This document shows, in pieces, positions 9,232 through 17,468 of a stretch of 64,000 nucleotides of DNA (its first letter is position 1; every line of letters starts with the position of its first letter). Both the position numbers and the translations under genes were made by a program. The notes beneath the pieces were generated by a model. That model was not told the DNA's origin. It saw only the letters and a list, made by a program, of their open reading frames with translations, and made no database searches. Origin of the DNA: Criblamydia sequanensis CRIB-18 (GTDB taxonomy: Bacteria; Chlamydiota; Chlamydiia; Chlamydiales; Criblamydiaceae); the NCBI RefSeq assembly GCF_000750955.1, contig NZ_CCEJ010000012.1:1-64000 (forward strand), read 5' to 3'.

Positions 9232-9669
9232 ATGCAAAAAGAAACTTGGATTGTTGTGGCTAATAAAGAAAAAGCTAGAATCTTTGAAGTGGAGAAATTT
9301 GGAAGCCTTAAAGAAATACATACCCTTATCCATCCGCAAAGCGGGCTAAAAGCAGATGAGCTTTATTCAGACAATATGGGTTGCACAACAGAAGCTTTTC
9401 GCATGGGTCAGCATATGATGGAGCCCGCCACCACCTATAAAGTAAAAGAAGCGATTATTTTCGCCCGTCAAATATCTAAGTATCTAGATGCCGAAAAGAA
9501 AACCGGCAGTTTTACACGCATGTTTCTTATGGCAGAACCAAGCTTTCTTGGGGTGCTTAGAAATGAACTTAGCGCGAGTGTCACAAAATGCGTTGAAGCT
9601 GAAGTTTCAAAGGACCTGACCAAATTTACCGCCGGAGAAATTTGGACTCATATGCCCGTCGTGAATTAA
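9232..9669 (+). CDS. Host-attachment family protein (PF10116-like)
   Basis: 145 residues from the ATG at 9232; a GGGGGG run six to eleven bases upstream serves as ribosome binding site, so the in-frame TTG at 9220 was not used. The N-terminus TWIVVANKEKARIFEVE and the later pattern of a small alpha/beta protein with conserved ending (LRNELSASVTKCVEAEVSKDL, read in two parts) match the host-attachment protein family, whose name comes from plant-associated bacteria and whose biochemistry is unknown. No signal peptide is present, so an attachment role at the surface is doubtful. It stands alone downstream of the repair cassette and converges with the RhoGEF gene. Confidence 0.7.
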   Translation: MQKETWIVVANKEKARIFEVEKFGSLKEIHTLIHPQSGLKADELYSDNMGCTTEAFRMGQHMMEPATTYKVKEAIIFARQISKYLDAEKKTGSFTRMFLMAEPSFLGVLRNELSASVTKCVEAEVSKDLTKFTAGEIWTHMPVVN

Positions 9670-9744
9670 TTGACCTGGGATAGATAAGCCGTATGAGGCT
9701 CTTCTTTCTTGAGTTTGAATGCAAAGCTATATTTGAAAGAGTGT

Positions 9745-12060
9745 CTATCTAGCCGCTAACTTAGATATTTCTTCTAATTCTCCTATAAGATTGTCTATGC
9801 GGCTTTTTTGCTCCTCGCTTAACTCTTTTTTAAATTTAGATTCAGCAAAAGATTTAAAGGCATTAAAAACTTTCGGAAGGTCTTTAAAGGCTTTCAATTC
9901 TTCAGAAGATCTATTCTCTAAATACTTTCGGGTTCCATTTTTATCCGTTAGATGCTGCAAGGTTGTTATGAAATCATCAGGCTTAATATTTTTTGTTCTT
10001 ACCCTTGAAAAAGCCTTTCCTTGCAAGATGGGCAAGCCTCCTTTCAATTTAGATCTTTGCAGCAGTTTAAGTTCTAAAGAGAGCTCCCTATCCCTTATCT
10101 GTGTATTATAATTTGTAATAGTGTCTTTTATTGAGGCGATATCTTTTTCTAATGCTTTGCCGGCATCTGTTTCCGGTTTCTCAGGTCTTGGATCAACTGC
10201 TTTTAAAATTTCCTTGGCCAACAGTTCGTACCTTGGCCCCCTTTGTATCGGCTGTATAATAAGGGAATCTATATCTAATGGAGTAGCTTTAGATAATTCT
10301 TGTTGGACAGCTTCCAAGGCTTTTTTGGTGGTCTTTCCGGATTTCAATTTAATAATTTCTTCGGTTACCGCTGAGTTAGACAATGAAGCCTTAGCTAAAT
10401 GAGTCAAGCACTGCTTAATTTCAGGTGAATCTAATATTTCGGCAAGCGTTGAGGCGTGTATTTTTCCATCCTTTTGATGCATTGTTTCTAATTTATCAAT
10501 TAATTTACCTGAAGCTTCAATGATTGACACAAGCTCTTTCCTATTCTCAGCAAGATTCCGAGGGAGTTCTTTTCCCTGCTTTTTCAATTCCAATTCTAGG
10601 TTGTTTAATCCCTCGAGAAGAATTACCATGTTTGTTTTAAATGTTTGCTCGGTTGTAAGAATTTCTTTGGCTGCAATCAAAAACTGGGTTTTTTTTTCAT
10701 CCCTTACATCATCTGCTACATAAATTGAAGCATCAAAGTCTTTGGTGTAAACGGTCGGTAAAGTTTGTTCAGACATTTTTTTTGTACGATCAAAGGGAAG
10801 GAAGCTCTGAAGAGGCGCTTTAGCAACAGAGGGAGCTGAAGTTTGGGTTTTTGGGGTTTTCCCTGCATTGGATTGTGCTTCATTTCTCAAGGCATTTCTC
10901 AACTGACGGGGTCCAAACTGAGCTCCCTGAGATGTTTGAGGAGTGGCCGGTATCGGTCTATTAGGAACTTGATGCATCGTTCTCGCTTGTCCCGTGGCTG
11001 TTTGTGGAGTTGCCGGTATGGGCCTGTTTGGCACTGGAGGTTTCGCTCTTCCTTGTCCTTCAGTTTTTGGAGGCGTTGCCGGTATTGGCCTATTAGGCAC
11101 TTGAGGTACCGCTCTCCCTTGTCCCTGAGCTTTTGGAGGCGTTGCCGGTACGGCCCTAGTAGGCACTGGAGGTGTCATTCTCCCTTGTCCCTCAGTTTTT
11201 TGAGGAGTTGCCGGTATTGGCCTAGTAGGCACTTGTCCTTCAGTCTTTTGAGGGATTGGAGGCATGGGCCTCTTCGGAAATTGAGGAGGAGTCCTTAATT
11301 GAGCTTGAGGCCTCTCTTTCAGGGGGGCAGAAGGAGATTGAGTGGGTGCTAAAAGTTTTGCAGGTAATGGTGGTAGAGGTTTAGTTGAAACCGGACGAGG
11401 GGTTCTTAAAGCTCTCTCTGTTTCTTTCGGTTCATAAGGAAACGGTCTTTTAGGGACGGAATGAGCGGAAATATCTGTAGTGGTATTTTTGGGAAGTTTA
11501 TTTTTAAAAACTCTAGTATATCCTTTTAATTCATTTTGTTTCTCTTTCATTTCAGAAAGACGCGCTCTTGTATTGCTGAGTTTTTCTCTTGCTTCATTCA
11601 GTTTGTCAGGATTTGCTTTTCTTATGAATTTCCTCGTCTGCCGCTCAAGTTTCCGCTCTTGATTTTGTAAGTCCTTAATCTCTTTCTTAGCATTCTTAAC
11701 TCCTCTTTCAACTTCCTTAGTCAAACCTTTCTCATTTAAAACCAAAGAATCTTGAGAAGATTTAAGCCTTATTTCTGAACCTTTAAAAGCAGCCTCCGTG
11801 TATTGAACGCCAAGTTTCTTTTCTTTCATAAGATAAGCCACTTTTTGCATAGTGACATTCATATCTTTTTGCGCCGTCTTAAGATCTATTCCCCGTTCGT
11901 AATTAAGAGTCACCGTGACATTTCTTCCATTGATCTTAGCGGTCCCCTCAAACTTTGCGGGCTTAGATAAGTCGGAACTTTTATTTGTTTGCTGGACGTT
12001 TAGATTTGTAACTTCATAATTAGGATTATTACCTGAAGCAGCACCACTACTTGTATTCAT
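9745..12060 (-). CDS. Proline-rich protein with a eukaryotic-type RhoGEF (DH) domain
   Basis: 771 residues from the ATG at 12058-12060, which has AAGGGTGG five bases upstream; the in-frame GTG three codons earlier lies in that binding site. In order: a short polar N-terminus, a charged coiled coil (about 120-190), a proline-rich repeat region (about 260-390) and a helical domain (about 460-660) carrying two Dbl-homology signatures. These are CR1 (KEILTTEQTFKTNMVIL) and CR3 (IIQPIQRGPRYELLAKEIL). DH domains exchange GDP for GTP on Rho-family GTPases, which bacteria lack, so the target would be in the host cell. No PH domain is visible. An effector role is inferred; no signal peptide is present, which fits type III secretion. 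Confidence 0.75.
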   Translation of the reverse strand: MNTSSGAASGNNPNYEVTNLNVQQTNKSSDLSKPAKFEGTAKINGRNVTVTLNYERGIDLKTAQKDMNVTMQKVAYLMKEKKLGVQYTEAAFKGSEIRLKSSQDSLVLNEKGLTKEVERGVKNAKKEIKDLQNQERKLERQTRKFIRKANPDKLNEAREKLSNTRARLSEMKEKQNELKGYTRVFKNKLPKNTTTDISAHSVPKRPFPYEPKETERALRTPRPVSTKPLPPLPAKLLAPTQSPSAPLKERPQAQLRTPPQFPKRPMPPIPQKTEGQVPTRPIPATPQKTEGQGRMTPPVPTRAVPATPPKAQGQGRAVPQVPNRPIPATPPKTEGQGRAKPPVPNRPIPATPQTATGQARTMHQVPNRPIPATPQTSQGAQFGPRQLRNALRNEAQSNAGKTPKTQTSAPSVAKAPLQSFLPFDRTKKMSEQTLPTVYTKDFDASIYVADDVRDEKKTQFLIAAKEILTTEQTFKTNMVILLEGLNNLELELKKQGKELPRNLAENRKELVSIIEASGKLIDKLETMHQKDGKIHASTLAEILDSPEIKQCLTHLAKASLSNSAVTEEIIKLKSGKTTKKALEAVQQELSKATPLDIDSLIIQPIQRGPRYELLAKEILKAVDPRPEKPETDAGKALEKDIASIKDTITNYNTQIRDRELSLELKLLQRSKLKGGLPILQGKAFSRVRTKNIKPDDFITTLQHLTDKNGTRKYLENRSSEELKAFKDLPKVFNAFKSFAESKFKKELSEEQKSRIDNLIGELEEISKLAAR
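10900..11277 (-). repeat. Tandem 66-bp repeats encoding 22-aa PxxP units
   Basis: About five to six imperfect copies of a 22-residue unit of the type VPNRPIPATPPKTEGQGR plus four variable residues lie inside the RhoGEF-domain gene. The DNA repeats at 66-base spacing. Each unit offers R-P-I-P-x-T-P, a PxxP-type ligand for SH3-like domains. Copies differ at few positions, which suggests recent expansion and likely length variation between strains. Confidence 0.85.
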
Positions 12061-12249
12061 TGAAGCCACCCTTAGTTAATAAATTTATAGATTTGAATTT
12101 CTCATATTACTATTTTACCAACTTTCTTTAATTTTTATTATAAATTTACCTTTACAAGTTTTTATTAATCTCTTTATAAAGATTTTTTAAATCAAAAAAA
12201 GAGGCAATTTAGTAGTATCCTCTTTTAAATTCTTAAGAGGAGAGACGAC

Positions 12250-13293
12250 ATGCGTTATCGATTATTTGGCAATACAGGCCTAAAAGTTTCTGAAATTTGT
12301 CTTGGAACCATGACTTTCGGAGAAGAATTTAAGTGGGGATCTGATGAAAAAAGCTCTCTTGAAGTTTTTAAAACTTATGTAGAAGCAGGAGGCAATTTTC
12401 TTGATACGGCCAATTATTACACAAAAGGAACAAGTGAAACCTTAATTGGTAAATTTGCATCTAAAATAAGACAAAGTCTTGTGATTGCTACCAAATACAC
12501 ACTCTCTCAGGATCCAAAGGACCCTAACGCTTCCGGCAACCATCGAAAAAACCTATTTCGCTCGCTCGAAGAAAGCTTAAAAAGATTAAAAACCGATTAC
12601 ATTGATATCTATTGGGTGCATGCCTTCGATGGAATTACTCCTATAGAAGAAACTTTAAGGGCCCTTGATGATGCGGTAAGGCAGGGCAAAATTCTTTATG
12701 CCGGGATATCTGATGCCCCGGCTTGGGTCATTGCTAAAGGCAATACCGAAGCCTTGTTTAGAAATAAAATAGCCTTTAGCGGCATTCAAGTGAACTATAG
12801 CCTCATTGAAAGAACATCAGAAAGAGATCTTATCCCCATGGCAGAAGATTTTAAAATGGCAGTCACTGCCTGGTCTCCTCTTGGAATGGGAGTCTTAGCC
12901 GGAAAATATTCTTCTCCAGAAGGTAAAAAAGGCCCTAAAGAAAGCCGATTTGCGATCAACCCGGAATTCGGGAAGAGATTCTTATCTGAAAAAAATTTAG
13001 CGATTGCTAAAACCGTTCAGCAAATCGCAAAAAAATTAAAAGTTACCGCTGCAGAAGTGGCTTTAAATTGGCTCTTACAGCGTCCTTTTCCGGTGATTCC
13101 TATAGTCGGCGCTAAAAATAAGAAGCAGCTTCAAGAAAATTTGGGGTGTCTAAATTTTAAACTTAATGAAAAAGACTTAAAACTTCTTGATGAAGTAAGC
13201 GACATTTCTCTTGGTTTTCCGCATGATTTTTTAAAGGAATCAGGAATTCGAAAACTCATCCATGGAGAAGTTGAAGATAAGCTATTGCTCTAG
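12250..13293 (+). CDS. Aldo/keto reductase
   Basis: 347 residues, ATG start behind a strong AAGAGGAGAG. The family pattern is clear: YRLFGNTGLKVSEICLGTM at the N-terminus, FLDTANYY with the catalytic Asp and Tyr, VIATKYT with the catalytic Lys, and YWVHAFD with the active-site His. The C-terminal FPVIPIVGAKNKKQLQENL is the NADPH-binding end. It is a cytosolic NADPH-dependent oxidoreductase of the TIM-barrel type; the substrate cannot be told. It is a stand-alone gene divergent from the RhoGEF gene. Confidence 0.9.
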   Translation: MRYRLFGNTGLKVSEICLGTMTFGEEFKWGSDEKSSLEVFKTYVEAGGNFLDTANYYTKGTSETLIGKFASKIRQSLVIATKYTLSQDPKDPNASGNHRKNLFRSLEESLKRLKTDYIDIYWVHAFDGITPIEETLRALDDAVRQGKILYAGISDAPAWVIAKGNTEALFRNKIAFSGIQVNYSLIERTSERDLIPMAEDFKMAVTAWSPLGMGVLAGKYSSPEGKKGPKESRFAINPEFGKRFLSEKNLAIAKTVQQIAKKLKVTAAEVALNWLLQRPFPVIPIVGAKNKKQLQENLGCLNFKLNEKDLKLLDEVSDISLGFPHDFLKESGIRKLIHGEVEDKLLL

Positions 13294-13418
13294 AGTTTCT
13301 TCCTTAATCTCTAATTATATTTTGAAAAATATAGAGTTAAAACCAACTTTTAAGGTAAATATTGATAAAACATAAAACTCTATTGCCTGTAAGTTGACAC
13401 CACTCAAGGATTGACACA

Positions 13419-14327
13419 ATGAAAGCTTGGACTCGTAAACTTAGATTTTCAGCTATCTTAAGCATTTTTAGTGTGGCGATAACTCTTCCAGGTTTAACCT
13501 ACGGGGATTGTTCCGGTCCCGGCAACAATTGTGTCGATGGCCGTCTTGAAATCGGGTATTCAAATGGCGATTTTATCGGATTGAAAGACGCTTATGGCGA
13601 AGCGGATTTATTTGTTCCGCTTCCCTTTTTGGATAAATGCTTTTCTTTTATTGACGCAAGAGGCTATCGATTCAACGACAACTTATCCGGCGCAAGCCTT
13701 GGACTTGGCTTTAGATGCTGCGGTCTTGATATTATCGATGATAGCGTCTGGGGTGCCAACATATTTTGGGACTACCGCCAAGGAACTCTTGGAGAATATT
13801 TCACAAGAGTCGGCATTGGCTTAGAGTGGCTTGGCAATTGGGATTTCCGTATCAATGGCTATATCCCGACCGGCACACAGATTGAACATTCAAGAGAAAG
13901 ATGGGTCGATAGCGTCAGCGGCTTTGAAGTTGAATGCGATCGATACGAATACTCAACAAGCGGCGGATTCGACATGGAAATCGGCGCGCCTATTGGACGG
14001 GTATGTAATTATTGGCTCTATGGTGCAACGGGCCCCTACTTTTTTACAGGCGCAGAGACTACCGGCTATTTCGGGATGCAAGCAAGACTTGAGCTTCATT
14101 GGAAGTCTTTCCTATCTTTCCAAGTTAGAACAAGCTGGGATAGCAAGAATCAGTCCCAGACTCAAGGCACCGTCTTTATCATCCTTCCTTTCGAGCTTTT
14201 TGCCAACTGGTGCTGTCTTTGCACGGGCAATTTAGGGTTAAACCCCTACACTAAAAAAGTTCAGCGTATCGGCACCATCTTTATGCATAGAAAAGGCTGC
14301 AACGACAATTGGTACCCCATCAATTAA
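13419..14327 (+). CDS. Cys-rich inverse-autotransporter-like outer-membrane beta-barrel
   Basis: 302 residues with an N-terminal signal peptide (basic KAWTRKLR, hydrophobic core, likely cut after TYG). The mature part alternates polar and hydrophobic residues and carries inverse-autotransporter barrel features: GRLEIGYSNGD, ASLGLGFR, VWGANIFWDYR, GNWDFRINGYIPTG and a C-terminal KVQRIGTIF. It ends soon after the barrel, so the passenger domain that intimin and invasin have is missing. Eleven cysteines are spread over the mature chain (two CC pairs, NWCCLC), which is unusual for this fold but fits the disulfide-linked chlamydial outer membrane. AAGGA precedes the ATG. Monocistronic, followed by a hairpin. 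Confidence 0.7.
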   Translation: MKAWTRKLRFSAILSIFSVAITLPGLTYGDCSGPGNNCVDGRLEIGYSNGDFIGLKDAYGEADLFVPLPFLDKCFSFIDARGYRFNDNLSGASLGLGFRCCGLDIIDDSVWGANIFWDYRQGTLGEYFTRVGIGLEWLGNWDFRINGYIPTGTQIEHSRERWVDSVSGFEVECDRYEYSTSGGFDMEIGAPIGRVCNYWLYGATGPYFFTGAETTGYFGMQARLELHWKSFLSFQVRTSWDSKNQSQTQGTVFIILPFELFANWCCLCTGNLGLNPYTKKVQRIGTIFMHRKGCNDNWYPIN

Positions 14328-14337
14328 TTGAGAGAGC

Positions 14338-14370
14338 CTCCAAGTTTTGATGTAAAATCAAAGCTTGGAG
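14338..14370 (+). terminator. Hairpin downstream of the Cys-rich barrel gene
   Basis: A 14-base stem (14338-14351 with 14357-14370) with one G-U pair and a five-base loop, GTAAA, lies 11 bases after the barrel gene stop. The run of T after it is poor, so it is a weak intrinsic terminator or an mRNA-stabilising hairpin. Confidence 0.5.
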
Positions 14371-14372
14371 AC

Positions 14373-14426
14373 AAAGCTTTTCAATTTTGTTGAAGCTATT
14401 TTCTCGATCATCGATTGAAAAGCTTT
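14373..14426. repeat. 13-base perfect inverted repeat between convergent genes
   Basis: AAAGCTTTTCAAT at 14373-14385 pairs perfectly with ATTGAAAAGCTTT at 14414-14426, with a 28-base loop. It sits next to the ankyrin gene stop on the minus strand and may act with the preceding hairpin as the transcription end for both convergent genes. Confidence 0.45.
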
Positions 14427-14431
14427 ACAGC

Positions 14432-15472
14432 TTAGATGATCATCGATTCCTTACGTGTATAGAAAGCTAAAATGGCCCGGGCGTCCTTTACATCCTTGAT
14501 TTCGGGAGGAAGTTTAGCCCCGGCATTCAGTAAATCTTCAATCATGGGAAGGTTATTTTTTTTAATTGCAAGTTCAAGAGGGGTTCGAGCTCTGCATTTA
14601 CAATTAACATCAATATTCCCCCTTTTTAACAATATATCAAAACACTCTTTATGTCCTTTTTCAATAGCGCAAATAAAGGGATTTAGTGAACGATGATTCC
14701 CTGAAATATTTTTTAAATTGCAATCAGCTCCATTTTCTGTAAGCAACTTTAAAATTTCAGGTTTATTAGCCAAAACTGCCATGTAGACCGGAGTTACACA
14801 ATCAAAAAAACGTGCTTGAAAGGGATGAGTTCCAACTATGGTCATAGGAACAGAATCTTTAAACTCACCATAACCTTCTGCATAAGGCATGTAGAAAACA
14901 TACGAACAATTAATATTATAGGGTGTCTCTTCTAGGAGGTATTGGACGATCTCTAGCTTGCCAAGAAAAATGGCATAAAGAAGAATATCCAATTTTTTGG
15001 TGAATTCGTAAGGATTATAAAAAGGATCCATCCCAATTTCTAAACAATCTTTGACAACATCAAGATTTCCCAACTCTATTTGCTTATAGATTAGAGAAAA
15101 GTAAGTTTCAGGAGACTTTGCTAATTTTTGGGCGGTGACACCTAGCGTTTCGCTTAAGCGTTCATAGATATTTTTTTTATCCGCATGCAATTTTTCGCTA
15201 TAAAAGCGGCTTTGAGAGAGAGCCTTTGATCCAACAACAGTTCCAACGCTCAAAGCCAATATGATTTTTCTGAGTGAAGAATCTTGAGAATTTTTTCGAG
15301 TAAATGTATGCGTCGTCGATAAATTGCTTTCTGTAAAAAAGCTTGAATGAATGCGCCCGCCAAGCGATGTCGGTAGTCTGTGAGACAAAGACGTTTGTTT
15401 AGGAGTAAACAAAGGAGTTAGGTTTGTTTTTAGAATAACCGGCACAAGAGGTCTATTTGAAGCTGATTGCAT
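14432..15472 (-). CDS. Ankyrin-repeat protein, 346 aa
   Basis: The chosen start is the ATG at 15470-15472, with GGGAG eight bases upstream; an in-frame TTG 14 codons earlier has no binding site. The first 110 residues are basic and Ser/Thr-rich with a short hydrophobic stretch (IILALSVGTVVGSKAL). From about residue 120 there are four to five ankyrin repeats, for example GNLDVVKDCLEIGMDP, GKLEIVQYLLE, NKPEILKLLTENGADCNLKN, GHKECFDILLKRGNIDVNC and NNLPMIEDLLNAGAKLP. Such repeats mediate protein binding and are common in host-adapted intracellular bacteria. Binding partner unknown; effector role inferred. A TATAAT at 15551-15556 (minus strand) may be its -10 box. Confidence 0.8.
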   Translation of the reverse strand: MQSASNRPLVPVILKTNLTPLFTPKQTSLSHRLPTSLGGRIHSSFFTESNLSTTHTFTRKNSQDSSLRKIILALSVGTVVGSKALSQSRFYSEKLHADKKNIYERLSETLGVTAQKLAKSPETYFSLIYKQIELGNLDVVKDCLEIGMDPFYNPYEFTKKLDILLYAIFLGKLEIVQYLLEETPYNINCSYVFYMPYAEGYGEFKDSVPMTIVGTHPFQARFFDCVTPVYMAVLANKPEILKLLTENGADCNLKNISGNHRSLNPFICAIEKGHKECFDILLKRGNIDVNCKCRARTPLELAIKKNNLPMIEDLLNAGAKLPPEIKDVKDARAILAFYTRKESMII

Positions 15473-15611
15473 TTGAAAATCTCCCGTAAATTTTGATGCA
15501 ATCAAAGCTATCAAATCAACTATAAAAGATCAAAACAAATACAAAACATCATTATACTAATGCTAGTTTTTAATAACTAAATGGAAATAAAAATTATTAT
15601 TTTAAACCTAA

Positions 15612-16418
15612 TTATAGTCCGAAAGAATACTGTAGATAGACTTGGAATCGGTTAAGGTTATCCGGACAATTGTGAGCATGAACTCTAAGGATGTAATCCA
15701 ATTCGATAAAAACATCGCAGTTTAGCTCATAAACATAATACATCTTTAAATCTACAAAGCGGTAGCTAATAGGTCCATAACCGACAAAGTCATGGGGAAA
15801 TAAGTTTTTTCCGCCAAAACCTCTTCGCCATTCGGCTAAAATGCCAAAGTAATGATCAAGGTACCATTGCTTTTCAACGGCAAATGAGGCTCTTGCATAA
15901 GCTGAGCCATGATCGCCCGTTCCAATGGCCGCAAGCGTCCAAAACCTTTGATTCCAGTAATCGGAGACGCATAGCATTTTACCAAAAACGAGTGAAAGCT
16001 CCGCTTCAAAATTGCCTTGGTGAAGGACTGTAAAGTCATGAAGGGCAATTGTTGGCACTTGGCTTAATAATAAGCCGGCATTGGCTGTGACCAAATCGCC
16101 TAAATTTTCATTAAAAAATTGGTAGCGTAAAAGCTCTGAAATATGATCCAAACCAAAAGATCTCTCTTTTGATTTGGCAAAAGTCATTTCAAGTTCAGCT
16201 GAGTATTCAGCATAAGAGAGCCAAAGATTGCCTTGATAAAAGTCATCTTTGGCATCGTTATTAAAGGTTTCTCCATTGGAATTAAAGCGCGTGAAACGTT
16301 GATGCGCATAGCCTAGAGAAGTATGAAACTCTAGGTCCCGGTCATACCAAGGCCTTTCTTGAAGCGCGCTTAATAGCGTTGGGAATGCGAATAAAATTAA
16401 TACCAGAATCTTTTGCAT
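15612..16418 (-). CDS. Outer-membrane beta-barrel protein, 268 aa
   Basis: The N-terminus is a typical short signal peptide (MQKILVLILFAFPTLLSAL), probably cut near residue 19. The remainder is rich in aromatic residues and has repeated alternating strands (DFYQGNLWLSYAEY, YARASFAVEKQWYLDHYFG, MYYVYELNCDVFIELDYIL, FQVYLQYSFGL), typical of an outer-membrane barrel of about 10-12 strands. No family could be named. It follows trxB on the same strand after 42 bases and may share its transcript. Few cysteines, unlike the barrel at 13419. Confidence 0.7.
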   Translation of the reverse strand: MQKILVLILFAFPTLLSALQERPWYDRDLEFHTSLGYAHQRFTRFNSNGETFNNDAKDDFYQGNLWLSYAEYSAELEMTFAKSKERSFGLDHISELLRYQFFNENLGDLVTANAGLLLSQVPTIALHDFTVLHQGNFEAELSLVFGKMLCVSDYWNQRFWTLAAIGTGDHGSAYARASFAVEKQWYLDHYFGILAEWRRGFGGKNLFPHDFVGYGPISYRFVDLKMYYVYELNCDVFIELDYILRVHAHNCPDNLNRFQVYLQYSFGL

Positions 16419-16460
16419 TGTTACCGACTGCTGACCATTTCACGTATTGCTATAATTTTT

Positions 16461-17423
16461 TTAGTCTAACCCTTCCGCGGCAAGATCCCGTTCGGCATCT
16501 AAAGCCGCCATGCAGCCTGTACCTGCAGCTGTGATCGCTTGTCGATACACATGATCCATAGCATCCCCGCAAGCATAAACAAGCTTTAGGTTGGTTCTTG
16601 TTCCGTCTCTCACTTTGATATAACCATTGTCATGAAGATCGACTTGCCCTTTTAAAAAAGCAGTGTTGGGTGTGTGGCCAATCGCAAAGAATAATCCCCC
16701 GGCAGGCTTTTTAGTTTCAACGCCTGTCTTAAGGTTTTTAATGACGACATGTTCCACGACATGACCGCCATCAACTTTTGTGACCACGCTATCCCAAAGG
16801 ATTTCAACTTTTGGATGGGATAATGCTCTTTCAGCCATAATTTTTGATGCGCGAAGTTCATCCCTTCTATGAACAATAAAGACTTTGCTCGCAAATTTGG
16901 TAAGATAAGTCGCTTCTTCAACAGCTGAATCGCCGCCTCCGATGACGTATAAATCTTTTCCTCTGAAAATAGGCATAGCACCATCGCATACAGCGCAAGC
17001 CGTCACCCCTCTTTGCCAAAATTCGCCTTCATTCGCTCCCGGAATTTCTAGACGTTTTGCATTCGCGCCCGTGGCAATAATGACAGATTTTGCATAGTGC
17101 TCATGATTTTTTCCAACAACATGATAGGGGTATACTGAAAAATCAACCGAGACGACATCATCAGAGATAATTTTGGTGCCAAAACGAGCGGCTTGGTTTC
17201 TAAATTGATCCATGAGCTTCGGGCCCATAATACCTTCAGGAAATCCGGGGAAATTCTCGACATCTGTGGTCGTCATAAGCTGGCCGCCTGCCGGTCCTGA
17301 AAAAAAGCCTTCATAAAGAACAGGGAAAAGGTTTGCTCTTGAGGCGTAAATCGCAGCCGTATAGCCGGCAGGTCCTGAACCGATGATGACAAGATTTACT
17401 GTTTCAGCCTTGTGCTTAGTCAT
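16461..17423 (-). CDS. trxB: Thioredoxin reductase
   Basis: 320 residues, the usual TrxB length. FAD-binding [16 protein letters not shown] (12-27), the redox-active CAVC pair (Cys143, Cys146, ACAVCDGA), the NADP-binding [12 protein letters not shown] and the C-terminal FAD motif VYACGDAMD are all intact. It reduces thioredoxin with NADPH in the cytosol. It lies 45 bases after holB on the same strand, so it may be read through from the gyrase operon. Confidence 0.95.
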   Translation of the reverse strand: MTKHKAETVNLVIIGSGPAGYTAAIYASRANLFPVLYEGFFSGPAGGQLMTTTDVENFPGFPEGIMGPKLMDQFRNQAARFGTKIISDDVVSVDFSVYPYHVVGKNHEHYAKSVIIATGANAKRLEIPGANEGEFWQRGVTACAVCDGAMPIFRGKDLYVIGGGDSAVEEATYLTKFASKVFIVHRRDELRASKIMAERALSHPKVEILWDSVVTKVDGGHVVEHVVIKNLKTGVETKKPAGGLFFAIGHTPNTAFLKGQVDLHDNGYIKVRDGTRTNLKLVYACGDAMDHVYRQAITAAGTGCMAALDAERDLAAEGLD

Positions 17424-17468
17424 TTTTTAATAATCCTTTTACTAAATTAATTTTGAGAGAAGAAATCA

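Noticed and set aside
10843-11298. 151-residue Arg/Ser/Trp-rich plus-strand frame with repeated units
   Set aside because: It is the antisense reading of the proline repeat of the RhoGEF gene; the repeats come from the 66-bp DNA repeat and no ribosome binding site supports it.
12061-12069. GTG start for the RhoGEF protein
   Set aside because: The AAGGGTGG that contains the GTG is the ribosome binding site of the ATG at 12060.
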